A DNA stretch of 11,468 nt from JBAXGW01 sp037139195 (lineage in GTDB: Bacteria > Bacteroidota > Bacteroidia > Bacteroidales > JAHJDW01): NCBI GenBank assembly GCA_037139195.1, contig JBAXGW010000097.1:1-11468 (forward strand). The letters are read 5' to 3'. The notes beneath the pieces were generated by a model. The model saw only the letters and a list, made by a program, of their open reading frames with translations, was not told where the DNA came from and made no database searches. Below, piece by piece: positions 1 through 6,693 of this stretch; position 1 is the stretch's first letter, and each line of letters starts with the position of its first letter. Position numbers and translations under genes: made by a program.

Positions 1-147
1 TTAATCTTCCAATCTTATGAATCTTTCAATCTTTTTAATCTTATGAATCTCACTAATCTTAAATCTTATGAATCTTCTAATCTATCAATCTTATAATCTT
101 CTAATCTGTCAATCTTCAACCAATCTTATAGTCTAAAGAATCCATCA
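1..147 (+). repeat. Degenerate AATC octamer array
   Basis: The stretch is built from variants of an 8-9 base word (TTATAATC, TTCTAATC, TTATGAATC and similar) repeated about sixteen times with little else between. It lies directly downstream of the glycosyltransferase operon, which is transcribed towards it. The + strand is almost free of G. The same array recurs at about 4351-4388, 4750-4840, 6221-6270, 6465-6540 and 9442-9478, always in this orientation. No gene or terminator hairpin is seen here. Confidence 0.85.
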
Positions 148-1623
148 TGCATTGTCCATTATCAACTTTCCATTGTCAATTGTCAATTGTCCATTATCAA
201 CTGTCAATTCTCCATAAACCCCAACATACTCGTCCACCATCAAATCCAAAGAAAACCTAGACCTAACAGTTTCAATAGCATTTTTTACCATTAGCTGATA
301 ATCTGCTTCTAATAAATTGGATATATATTCTATTCCATTAATCAAATCATCAAAATCCTTATAATTCGAGACATATCCATTCACTTTGTGTTCAATAATT
401 TCAGGTATCCCGCCTACATTAAAACCAACTACAGGTGTTCCACAAGCCATTGACTCAACAGCGACTAATCCAAAAACTTCTTGTAAAGAGGGCATGATAA
501 ATACGGTTGCAGCTGACAGATAATTTGCCAATTCAACTTTACTTGATTTATATGAAATATACTGAACATTGCCTTTATTATAATCATCAACACCTCCTAT
601 AATTAAAAAAAAATAATCTTCTCTTTTATCGACCCATTTTATTAAATTTAGGATATATTCTGTCCCTTTAAAAGGATTATCCATGCCTAAATTACCGACA
701 TAGATTAATATTTTTTTATCAGTGGGTAAATTGAGCAATGCTCTAATATCAATTTTAGGAGTAGTATTAAAACTTGAAGTATCTATTCCATTGTAAATTC
801 GTTTATTCAAAAATTCTTTTACAATGCTTTTGCTCGTATTATTCAACTGCCAATCAGAAGGACTAATAAAAACAGGATTTATTTTTTTATAAACCGTTTT
901 TTTTATCTCAAGTAAAGCCATCGCAGTATCTTTTTGAATAAAAGGATACATTTCCAAATTAGAACATGGATAACAGTCTGTTTGCCATTTCACACAATCG
1001 AAAGCATATCCACAATGCCCTGTGAAGGCATACAAATCGTGTAAAGTCCAAACAACCTTTTTATTATTGCAAATAAATGGGAGCGCATACCAAGAGAAAA
1101 AATCGCCATGAATATTATGAATATGAATAACTGTTGCATCTTTAATCCAGGGGTGGTTAATTAAATTAAAAGCTTCAAGATTCAGTAGGTCAATAAACCC
1201 TTCTGCTTTAGCATCATTTGAAATTTCTCTATACCACGAGTTGAGACCATCATTCTCCTTAAATGAATCTATCAATGATGAATTTGTTTTTTTTTTCCCA
1301 ACAATCATTTTAGAATCAATCCCTCTTTTCAATAATTTCTCATGCAAATTAAGAGCTAACAAATTTCCACCCCCACCAAAATCCCCTGCACAAATATGAA
1401 CAACTTTCAATATTGAATCATCAAGTTGATCTTTTGATGTTGATTTCAAAATCAGTTTTTGAAGTATTGAATTAATTCCTAAAACATTAACAGTATGAAA
1501 TTCTGAAATTTGCTTTTTAAGCACTTTATTTTCAGCAAATAAATCATTCCGATGTCGATATAAATTAACAACCCGCTTTATAATAGGAATTAAAGATAAG
1601 ATATATAAAACTTTATTTTTCAT
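145..1623 (-). CDS. GT4 (GT-B fold) glycosyltransferase with repeat-derived C-terminal tail
   Basis: Predicted to transfer a sugar from a nucleotide sugar to a glycan acceptor at the cytoplasmic face of the membrane. Residues 1-70 hold a short hydrophobic stretch and a charged, coiled-coil-like helix. The acceptor domain starts near 73 (VVHICAGDFGGGG). Residues 165-220 carry HIHNIHG, VWTLHDLYAFTGHC and cysteines 204, 210, 217 and 220, a pattern I know from WcaC-like GT4 enzymes. The donor domain has NGID (279-282), YVGN and the EX7E pair Glu382/Glu390 followed by CGTPVVG. Residues 472-492 are not family sequence: they are translated TGTCAAT-type repeat giving a seven-residue periodicity (LTVDNGQ, LTIDNGK). 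The native end was probably near 471. The ATG at 1623 lies 11 bases inside the preceding gene, so this is the last gene of the operon. The donor and acceptor cannot be told from sequence. Confidence 0.92.
   Translation of the reverse strand: MKNKVLYILSLIPIIKRVVNLYRHRNDLFAENKVLKKQISEFHTVNVLGINSILQKLILKSTSKDQLDDSILKVVHICAGDFGGGGNLLALNLHEKLLKRGIDSKMIVGKKKTNSSLIDSFKENDGLNSWYREISNDAKAEGFIDLLNLEAFNLINHPWIKDATVIHIHNIHGDFFSWYALPFICNNKKVVWTLHDLYAFTGHCGYAFDCVKWQTDCYPCSNLEMYPFIQKDTAMALLEIKKTVYKKINPVFISPSDWQLNNTSKSIVKEFLNKRIYNGIDTSSFNTTPKIDIRALLNLPTDKKILIYVGNLGMDNPFKGTEYILNLIKWVDKREDYFFLIIGGVDDYNKGNVQYISYKSSKVELANYLSAATVFIMPSLQEVFGLVAVESMACGTPVVGFNVGGIPEIIEHKVNGYVSNYKDFDDLINGIEYISNLLEADYQLMVKNAIETVRSRFSLDLMVDEYVGVYGELTVDNGQLTIDNGKLIMDNA
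148..215 (+). repeat. TGTCAAT heptamer array overlapping a gene end
   Basis: From 150 to 215 the sequence divides cleanly into 7-base words: TGTCCAT, TATCAAC, TTTCCAT, TGTCAAT, TGTCAAT, TGTCCAT, TATCAAC, TGTCAAT, TCTCCAT. On the minus strand this array is read as the last codons of the GT4 gene. Copies of the same array are at about 4317-4346, 4609-4653, 6335-6369, 7631-7695, 9355-9405 and 9488-9532. Confidence 0.85.
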
Positions 1624-3145
1624 TCAATATTAAATAAAAATTGTTATTTATGTTTTTCAAAATATATAAGCTATTCTCTGTTAAAATATCTATAGCTTTT
1701 TTATTACTCAAAGAGTAAGTAGGCAATAAAATTAAATTTGGTTTTGCGCTCAAGTTTAACAATTCTGATGTATAAGAATAAGTAGTTGAGTAAAAAATAG
1801 AATTAATAATACAAATATCTACAAAATCTATTTCTTCAATATTTTCAAAATTTTTCTTCACTCTAAAACCATCAAAATTAGATAAGTAACCCAATTCAAA
1901 AATCCAGAATGGCATATTGTTTTCATGATCTCTATACCAAGCGCTTTTCTTTGGGTTATTATACCTCTCAATATCCGATGAATCATCAAAATCAGAAAAT
2001 AATACATTCTGCCAATCCTTATCTTTTATTAATAACACATGATTTAAATTAAACAATTTAGCAAATGAAAGCGCAACACTGCCTCGCCATATACCTAGCT
2101 CCATTATAGAAAACGACTTTATTCCATAAATACTACTAATAAGCTTAGCATAGTTTACAAACTGAAATTCAGAAAATTGAATATACTTTGCTATTTTATT
2201 GAAATACTTTTTAATTATCCAATTTGAAAGCCTTGATGGCAAATATTTACTATATTTTAAAATGTTTTTCTCATAAATATTTAATGAACTAATTTCAGAT
2301 TGTTTTTCTTGAAATGGATGATTATCCCAGATTGCTGACAATTCTATTGTTTCAGTATGTTTTATCTCATCCATATCAACAGTATAATTATCATTATTAT
2401 ATAATTTTACTTTTGTATGAGTTGCATCATCTGAAAAACCAATATTATTTACAAGGTTCAATGAAGGAATTATGCTAAATCTCTTGTTTTTAAGCAATGT
2501 ATATGACCATTGAACATCCCAAATATCATTTTCATTATAATATTTTAATTGTAACAAGCGAGGCATCCAATAATTTAATTCATGAGAATTTAAATATTTT
2601 TGTAGGTTTAGTTTTATTTCACTATCGGTTTCATTTATTTCAAAACTAAATTTAGACCAAGCTCTTTTCCAAGTAGCCCAACCCCAACCAATAGAAAACT
2701 TAGAAAAAAAATAAGATTCTATATTGCTTGAGTTATCAACAAATGTTGTTCCTGAAATATGCATAACATCTTCATTTGTCCTATATTTCTCAAGCAAATT
2801 CTTGCAATAAGGATAAAATGAAATCAATGGGACACAATCATCTTCTAATATTATTCCTTCTTCAACATGCTCAAAAAACCAAGTAATTGCTTCCGAAGGT
2901 CCTCTTCCACAACCTAAATTATTGTCTCTATATAAACGATGCACCTCGCACTCCCAATCAATCATGGAATCTACAATTTCGCGAACCCTTTGACATTTGT
3001 TAAATTCCCCATCAACAGCCAACCGAGGACCATCTGCAGCAAGAAACAGACGAGAAGGCCTAACCATACGGATCGAATTCATCACTTGAACAACAGGTTC
3101 TTCTCTATTAAAGAACATTAGTAAAATTGGTGTTTGAATAATCAT
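1613..3145 (-). CDS. GT2-like (HlpA-type) glycosyltransferase fused to a methyltransferase-like domain
   Basis: Residues 1-250 resemble the GT-A fold family often annotated as hemolytic protein HlpA-like or GT2. TPILLMFFNR is at the N-terminus, LAADGPR at 35-41 and GIILEDDCVP at 97-106, with acidic 101-103 in the place of a metal-binding DXD. GWGWATWKRAW (153-163), WDVQWSY (209-215) and NLVNNIGFSDDATHT (230-244) follow. Residues about 325-510 are a second domain that starts with ELGIWRGSVALSF (349-361), like the glycine-rich SAM loop of class I methyltransferases. The later methyltransferase motifs are weak, so activity is uncertain. The ATG at 3145 overlaps the upstream gene stop as ATGA, and its own stop overlaps the GT4 start, which points to translational coupling. 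It probably acts on the same glycan as its neighbours. The GT call is firm; the C-terminal assignment is an inference. Confidence 0.82.
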   Translation of the reverse strand: MIIQTPILLMFFNREEPVVQVMNSIRMVRPSRLFLAADGPRLAVDGEFNKCQRVREIVDSMIDWECEVHRLYRDNNLGCGRGPSEAITWFFEHVEEGIILEDDCVPLISFYPYCKNLLEKYRTNEDVMHISGTTFVDNSSNIESYFFSKFSIGWGWATWKRAWSKFSFEINETDSEIKLNLQKYLNSHELNYWMPRLLQLKYYNENDIWDVQWSYTLLKNKRFSIIPSLNLVNNIGFSDDATHTKVKLYNNDNYTVDMDEIKHTETIELSAIWDNHPFQEKQSEISSLNIYEKNILKYSKYLPSRLSNWIIKKYFNKIAKYIQFSEFQFVNYAKLISSIYGIKSFSIMELGIWRGSVALSFAKLFNLNHVLLIKDKDWQNVLFSDFDDSSDIERYNNPKKSAWYRDHENNMPFWIFELGYLSNFDGFRVKKNFENIEEIDFVDICIINSIFYSTTYSYTSELLNLSAKPNLILLPTYSLSNKKAIDILTENSLYILKNINNNFYLILNEK

Positions 3146-3990
3146 TTATATAAAAGCATTAAAAATTTAAATAAAAATGAATATTTTTTATTCCTATTAA
3201 TTTTAGAATGATACAAACCATTAGATATTATTGCATTCATTTGCCAATTCTTTATTTTTTTCGACAAACCCCAAATACTCAATAAAAAATACAGCTTTGG
3301 TCTTAGCTCTGTCATCATAAAACTTGATTGCAATGTTATATTTGCTCCATGCATTATATACTGTGCAATAGGCCTATTATCTTCATTAGAAACAAGTTTG
3401 CACAAAATAGCTAATTTCATCCACAAGAAAGTATCCTCTCCAATTTTAAAAGTTCCAAAACCACCTGTTTTTTTAAACACAGTCTTTTTAATAGTTATAG
3501 CACTCATTAAAAAATACCCTGATGATCCTATCGGCCCCATTTCAGCAAAGAGATCTTGTGGTTTTATACCTTGTCTAATACCTACAACTTCTATAATTTG
3601 ATTATCCTTTAGAACTTCTACATTTCCATAAACACCATCAATGCTATTATCATTAGTAAATATCGACTTTGCATTGGCAAAACGATTTTCTAAAAAAACA
3701 TCATCTGCATCTAAAAATGCAATATATGGAAATTTTGCCTTTTTAATTCCCAAATTTCTGCTCATTCCTGCCCCTCTGTTTCTTCCAAACCAATGACGGA
3801 ATAATCTTACCCTATCAGGATGCTCATCTACAAGTTGTCTACAAATATCTAATGCATTATCGGGAGATTTGTCCTCGATTAAAATCACCTCTCCCGTCTC
3901 CTCTTGCATCAATGCTGATTCAACTGCCTTTCTCACAAACTTTTCCGCATTATAAACTGGGATAATTACAGAAAATTTAAATTCGCTCAT
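3142..3990 (-). CDS. Family 2 glycosyltransferase (GT-A fold)
   Basis: A 282-residue inverting-type GT2 enzyme. FSVIIPVYNAEKFVRKAVESAL at 6-27 is the usual start of the nucleotide-binding fold. Asp40 in LIEDKSPD, NRGAGMSRNLG (71-81) and the DXD-type LDADD (93-97) would bind the nucleotide sugar and metal. GEDTFLW (184-190) matches the ED-x(n)-W segment that provides the catalytic base in many GT2 enzymes. There is no transmembrane segment, so it should be cytoplasmic or peripheral. It is the first large gene of the operon. Its ATG overlaps the stop of a possible 25-codon frame (TAATG), and its stop overlaps the next start (ATGA). Length is normal for the family. The sugar is not predictable. 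Confidence 0.92.
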   Translation of the reverse strand: MSEFKFSVIIPVYNAEKFVRKAVESALMQEETGEVILIEDKSPDNALDICRQLVDEHPDRVRLFRHWFGRNRGAGMSRNLGIKKAKFPYIAFLDADDVFLENRFANAKSIFTNDNSIDGVYGNVEVLKDNQIIEVVGIRQGIKPQDLFAEMGPIGSSGYFLMSAITIKKTVFKKTGGFGTFKIGEDTFLWMKLAILCKLVSNEDNRPIAQYIMHGANITLQSSFMMTELRPKLYFLLSIWGLSKKIKNWQMNAIISNGLYHSKINRNKKYSFLFKFLMLLYK

Positions 3991-4067
3991 TATTCACTTA
4001 ATAAAGATGTAAAGATAATTAAAAGGTATAAAACAACACATAATATTACAATTTTTTTTTCATCCAT
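3990..4067 (-). CDS. Possible 25-residue membrane peptide, coupled to GT2
   Basis: An ATG at 4067 opens a 25-codon frame whose TAA shares one base with the GT2 start codon (TAATG). The peptide begins MDEKK, then has a run of about 16 hydrophobic residues (IVILCVVLYLLIIF), then TSLLSE. That is the layout of a one-pass membrane peptide. An in-frame TGA at 4092-4094 limits it upstream, and GGAA stands just before the ATG. It may be a coupling leader peptide or a real small protein. In AT-rich DNA, hydrophobic frames arise easily, so the call is tentative. The junction is the best evidence. Confidence 0.3.
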   Translation of the reverse strand: MDEKKIVILCVVLYLLIIFTSLLSE

Positions 4068-4104
4068 ATTTCCAATACTTCGGTATTTTTTTCACGCAAA
4101 AGTG

Positions 4105-4132
4105 CAAAGTTTTAATATCTAGCAAATTGCAA
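4105..4132 (-). promoter_or_regulatory. Candidate promoter of the glycosyltransferase operon
   Basis: On the minus strand TTG (4130-4132), a 17-base spacer and AAACTTTG (4105-4112) match the Bacteroidota pattern TTG-TAnnTTTG except for one base. Transcription from here would include the 25-codon frame and a small AATAC/GTATT hairpin (4074-4087). An alternative with TTG (4034-4036), 16 bases and TATCTTTA (4010-4017) would leave a leader of only about 13 bases. I cannot choose between them. Confidence 0.35.
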
Positions 4133-4509
4133 TATTATCCCATTAAACGAAACATACTCTATTTATTTGAATTAAAAAATATTAAATAACTATTTTATTT
4201 CAGCAATCCAATTTTAAAAGTTCATCGACCATGCCATTCCTAAGCTTGCTTTAGGAAATTATCAACACATTCCCTTCGACTAAAGCTCTTTGCCATAAAA
4301 TTTTATAGTTTAAAAATTATCAATTGTCAATTATCAATTGTCAATTAAAACAATCTTCATTCTTATGAATCTTCAAATCTTTCAAATTCCCTTCGACTGC
4401 AACTAGGAGTGTTTATTGTCCTTTTATATTTATTTTTTAGTATGAAAGACACTTCAGGGTTCCCTCTCATCTTCTCATCATCTACTTATATTATCTCTCA
4501 AGATCCCCT

Positions 4510-4587
4510 AAAACACCTAAAGGTTTGCTAGACACTTTAGGGTTTTCCACCGCTCTCACCCTCTCATTTTCCCATCATCTCATTTTC
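4510..4587 (+). repeat. Composite repeat: hairpin word plus TCTCAT array, copy A
   Basis: ACACCTAAAGG, a short variable piece, then GACACTTTAGGGTTTTCCA form a 40-base word with inverted CCTAAAG/CTTTAGG arms. It runs straight into GCTCTCACC and a TCTCAT octamer array. The same order occurs at 4689, 6399 and 11353. Confidence 0.75.
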
Positions 4588-4688
4588 TAATCTTTTAATC
4601 TTATGTATCCATTGTAAATTCTCCATTCTCAACTGTCAATTATCAATTGCCAAATAAAACAATCTTACAATCTTTATCGATATCCGCT

Positions 4689-4748
4689 CAAACACCTAAA
4701 GGTCAGAAAGACACTTTAGGGTTTTCCACTGCTCTCATAATCTCATTT
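4689..4748 (+). repeat. Composite repeat, copy B
   Basis: It has the same hairpin word as at 4510, with arms CCTAAAG (4695-4701) and CTTTAGG (4714-4720) around a 12-base loop. A short TCTCAT array follows and grades into the AATC array that ends at the terminator of the next gene. Confidence 0.75.
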
Positions 4749-4850
4749 TTAAATCAATTAATCTTATAATCTGTTAATCTTATTAATCTTTATATCTTCC
4801 AATCTTTTAATCTGCTAATCTTAGGAATCTTCCAATCTAAAAATATAAAC

Positions 4851-4877
4851 AAAAAAAGGGCTGACTATTGCCAACCC
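4851..4877 (-). terminator. Rho-independent terminator of the 4899-5648 gene
   Basis: On the minus strand GGGTTGGC, loop AATA and GTCAGCCC form an 8-pair stem (two G-U pairs) followed by seven Ts. It starts 21 bases after the stop codon. It is the clearest terminator in the window. Confidence 0.85.
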
Positions 4878-4898
4878 TCCGTTTTTAAATGCATACCT

Positions 4899-5648
4899 TT
4901 ATGCAACTTCTATAATGGTAAGTGCATTATCCTTGCAATTTTGCAATGCATATTGTACCCCATTAACTAACTGGAAAAATTCGAGCTTTAGAAAATAGAG
5001 CTTAATACCCGTACCTGCTGGCAAACTTGTTGGAGTAAGCGTAACTGGGACCAATGTGCTACCAATAATGGAGTTAACTATATTGGTGTACTTTACATCA
5101 AATACCCCTGTACCGAAATTATAAACTCCAATGCCGCCTGTCAAACTAAAATGAGTAGCTTCGATAGGAGCAATTATATCCGTTGCAGGAATCAAATTGG
5201 CAATTCCAATAACACCCGTTGCCGGAGTTATAGTCCATTGCTTTAACAGAATTCGTCCAATTTCAGCATTACTGTTAAAATTAAACGATTTAAGTAGTGC
5301 TTTTGCAACTGCATTAGCAAGTGCTGTTTGTGGATTTCTTTGTCCACGAGCACTAGTAGCATCTGTCTTTCCTATCTTAATCATAATGCTATTCATCCTA
5401 CTAGCGGATGTATTGTCAGCAGCACGACTTAACAATAAAGGAACAGATGAGCGAATCAGTCGAGACGCCTGAACTCCAAGTCGGAATTCTTCATTGTTTT
5501 CCCTGGTTCTTGCGAAACTAGGATCTTTTTTAATACGGTCAGCACTTACGCTACCTTTTTCACGGACCAAATATCCGTCTTTCGATTTATAGAAGGTCAT
5601 TCCTCCTATAGTGCCTTCTAATCTTAGAAGACTTTTTTGTACAGCCAT
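4899..5648 (-). CDS. Hypothetical protein, paralog of 9526-10329
   Basis: I recognise the sequence type from Bacteroidota hypothetical proteins but know no function for it. Residues 11-60 hold the conserved start EGTIGGMTFYKSKDGYLVRE, KGSVSADRIKKDPSFARTREN, NEEF. Residues 60-105 look helical and end in SARGQRN (99-105). The rest (about 135-249) is rich in Gly, Thr and Val and likely beta. No signal peptide or membrane segment is seen. The protein at 9526-10329 aligns over residues 10-105. The gene stands alone with its own promoter (5686-5713), a short leader that can fold into a hairpin, and a strong terminator, so it is a single-gene unit. ATG 5648 is the only start that fits the promoter and the conserved N-terminus. 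Confidence 0.85.
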   Translation of the reverse strand: MAVQKSLLRLEGTIGGMTFYKSKDGYLVREKGSVSADRIKKDPSFARTRENNEEFRLGVQASRLIRSSVPLLLSRAADNTSASRMNSIMIKIGKTDATSARGQRNPQTALANAVAKALLKSFNFNSNAEIGRILLKQWTITPATGVIGIANLIPATDIIAPIEATHFSLTGGIGVYNFGTGVFDVKYTNIVNSIIGSTLVPVTLTPTSLPAGTGIKLYFLKLEFFQLVNGVQYALQNCKDNALTIIEVA

Positions 5649-5668
5649 TTTATATGGTTTTTGTAGTT

Positions 5669-5682
5669 TGGCACTATTGCCA
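5669..5682 (-). promoter_or_regulatory. Hairpin in the leader of the 4899-5648 gene
   Basis: TGGCA, four bases, TGCCA is a perfect 5-bp inverted repeat between the expected transcription start and the ATG. It shares the 10-base word ACTATTGCCA with the terminator at 4864-4873. It could be an operator or an RNA structure. Confidence 0.45.
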
Positions 5683-5685
5683 CGA

Positions 5686-5713
5686 CAAATTTAATTCAAC
5701 ACCATAGAGCAAA
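5686..5713 (-). promoter_or_regulatory. Bacteroidota-type promoter of the 4899-5648 gene
   Basis: The minus strand reads TTTG (5710-5713), a 16-base spacer, then TAAATTTG (5686-5693), a full match to TAnnTTTG. Start of transcription is expected near 5680, giving a leader of about 32 bases. Confidence 0.65.
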
Positions 5714-5734
5714 CTACTATCTTCTTGATATTGA

Positions 5735-5786
5735 ACTATTTGAATACATTTGACATCAAATAAAATATTGATATATTTCAAATAGT
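5735..5786. promoter_or_regulatory. Nested inverted repeats, possible operator
   Basis: The outer arms ACTATTTGAA (5735-5744) and TTCAAATAGT (5777-5786) are a perfect 10-bp inverted repeat. They enclose ATTTGACATCAAAT (5748-5761), itself a palindrome, giving four TTTGA half sites. The cluster lies 22 bases upstream of the -33 element of the 4899-5648 gene. Confidence 0.45.
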
Positions 5787-5857
5787 ATCATTGGCAACCA
5801 TCCTAATGCAGAAATTAAACCCCAATTAATCATTAGAAATTTCTTCCCTTTCTTTTT

Positions 5858-6099
5858 ATTGATATATTATTTTTTATTGTATCAATGAATGCTTCGCAGT
5901 TCTTGATAAAAAGAAACAAAAATCAAGAAAAATGTAAAGCCCTGCTATAGTCTTTTGTCGCACAAGCATCGCTCCAAAGCCAGACTATAACAGCCTCATC
6001 GCACATCGCCACGACATTTCTCCTGCCTGCCCTCGCTACGCAGTATTCAGCTTTCAGCTTGATATTGATTTTCAATAAGGTTCTAATGCGTAGCGTTAG
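5858..6099. repeat. GC-richer stretch of inverted repeats, no gene seen
   Basis: A series of dyads occurs: ATTGATA/TATCAAT (5858-5886), TTCTTGAT/ATCAAGAA (5900-5929), TATAGTCT/AGACTATA (5946-5989) and a stem CTAATGC-GTA-GCGTTAG with one G-U pair (6083-6099). The part around 5935-6050 is clearly richer in G and C than its surroundings. No open frame looks like a protein. It resembles an interspersed non-coding repeat or the relic of a mobile element, and I cannot name it. From 6100 to 6220 I see nothing more. Confidence 0.5.
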
Positions 6100-6220
6100 A
6101 AAGTTATTAAAATATATCGTCTGAAAACTACTAAATTCAAGTGTTTTCAGTTGTTAAAAACTTGTATTATTCAACAAAAAAACTGATAATGCGGATTTTG
6201 GGTTAAACCTGATTTTTACA

Positions 6221-6540
6221 TGAATCTTTTAATCTTATTAAGATTCCAATCATATTAAGATTCCAATCGTTCAAACTCCCTTCGACTTTAGTTTATCCTG
6301 AGCTTGTCGAAGGGCTCAGGGTGACTAAATCTATTTTCAATTACCAATTGTCATTTGTCCATTGTCAAGTTTTACCTTAAAATTTTATCACTTTCCCACA
6401 AACACCCAAAGGTCAGAAAGACACTTTAGGGTTTTCCAATGCTCTCACCCTCTCATTATCTCATCTTCCAATCATATAACTTTCAAATCTTCAAATCCTT
6501 TAATCTGCAATCCTCCAACCTCATGAATCTGCAATTCCAA
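6221..6540 (+). repeat. Repeat-filled spacer with composite repeat, copy C
   Basis: An AATC array (6221-6270) is followed by CCCTTCGAC (6278-6286) with its inverted copy GTCGAAGGG (6306-6314), a heptamer array (6335-6369) and a full hairpin word (6399-6440). The TCTCAT array (6441-6465) follows and then a second AATC array (6465-6540). No gene is present. The repeats stop about 65 bases before the 10-bp repeats upstream of the next promoter. Confidence 0.7.
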
Positions 6541-6605
6541 TTTCGACCAATCGATACTAATTTTCGAATCAAACAATCTGATATTCAAACAAGTAATTTT
6601 ATAGG

Positions 6606-6635
6606 TTAATAATTACTAATAATTGTTAATAATTA
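6606..6635 (+). promoter_or_regulatory. Three tandem 10-bp dyads upstream of the helix-turn-helix gene
   Basis: TTAATAATTA, CTAATAATTG and TTAATAATTA follow each other without gaps. Each contains a TAAT-A-ATT(A/G) dyad. The unit is one helical turn, so bound protein would sit on one face. They end five bases before the -33 element, a position suited to an operator. Simple AT richness is the alternative explanation. Confidence 0.45.
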
Positions 6636-6639
6636 CATA

Positions 6640-6670
6640 TTTGATTCGCCTTTTGCATATTGTATCTTTG
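6640..6670 (+). promoter_or_regulatory. Bacteroidota-type promoter of the helix-turn-helix gene
   Basis: TTTG (6640-6643), a 19-base spacer and TATCTTTG (6663-6670) are a full match. Transcription should start near 6676, which decides the start codon of the gene below. Confidence 0.75.
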
Positions 6671-6693
6671 CGTTGCAATATTACATTATTTAT

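Larger units (their letters stand above)
4133..4850. other. Gene-free spacer filled with repeats
   Basis: No credible gene is seen. From 4133 to 4236 it is plain AT-rich sequence. An inverted repeat TTCCTAA/TTAGGAA sits at 4237-4257. Two CCCTTCGAC words are at 4272-4280 and 4389-4397. Heptamer arrays lie at 4317-4346 and 4609-4653, AATC arrays at 4351-4388, 4585-4608 and 4750-4840, and TCTCAT arrays at 4463-4500, 4552-4587 and 4731-4748. A right-end fragment of the hairpin word is at 4443-4462, and full copies are listed separately. Confidence 0.7.

Noticed and set aside
4074..4092. Plus-strand hairpin AATAC-TTCG-GTATT followed by Ts
   Set aside because: It resembles a terminator, but no plus-strand gene lies upstream and the stem has only one G-C pair.
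4212..4257. Short minus-strand frame ending GMAWSMNF, like the end of an outer-membrane barrel
   Set aside because: Only about 14 codons are open before a stop, so a gene relic cannot be supported.
6673..6693. Upstream TTG start for the helix-turn-helix protein
   Set aside because: It lies three bases after the -7 element, at or before the expected transcription start. ATG 6694 fits better.
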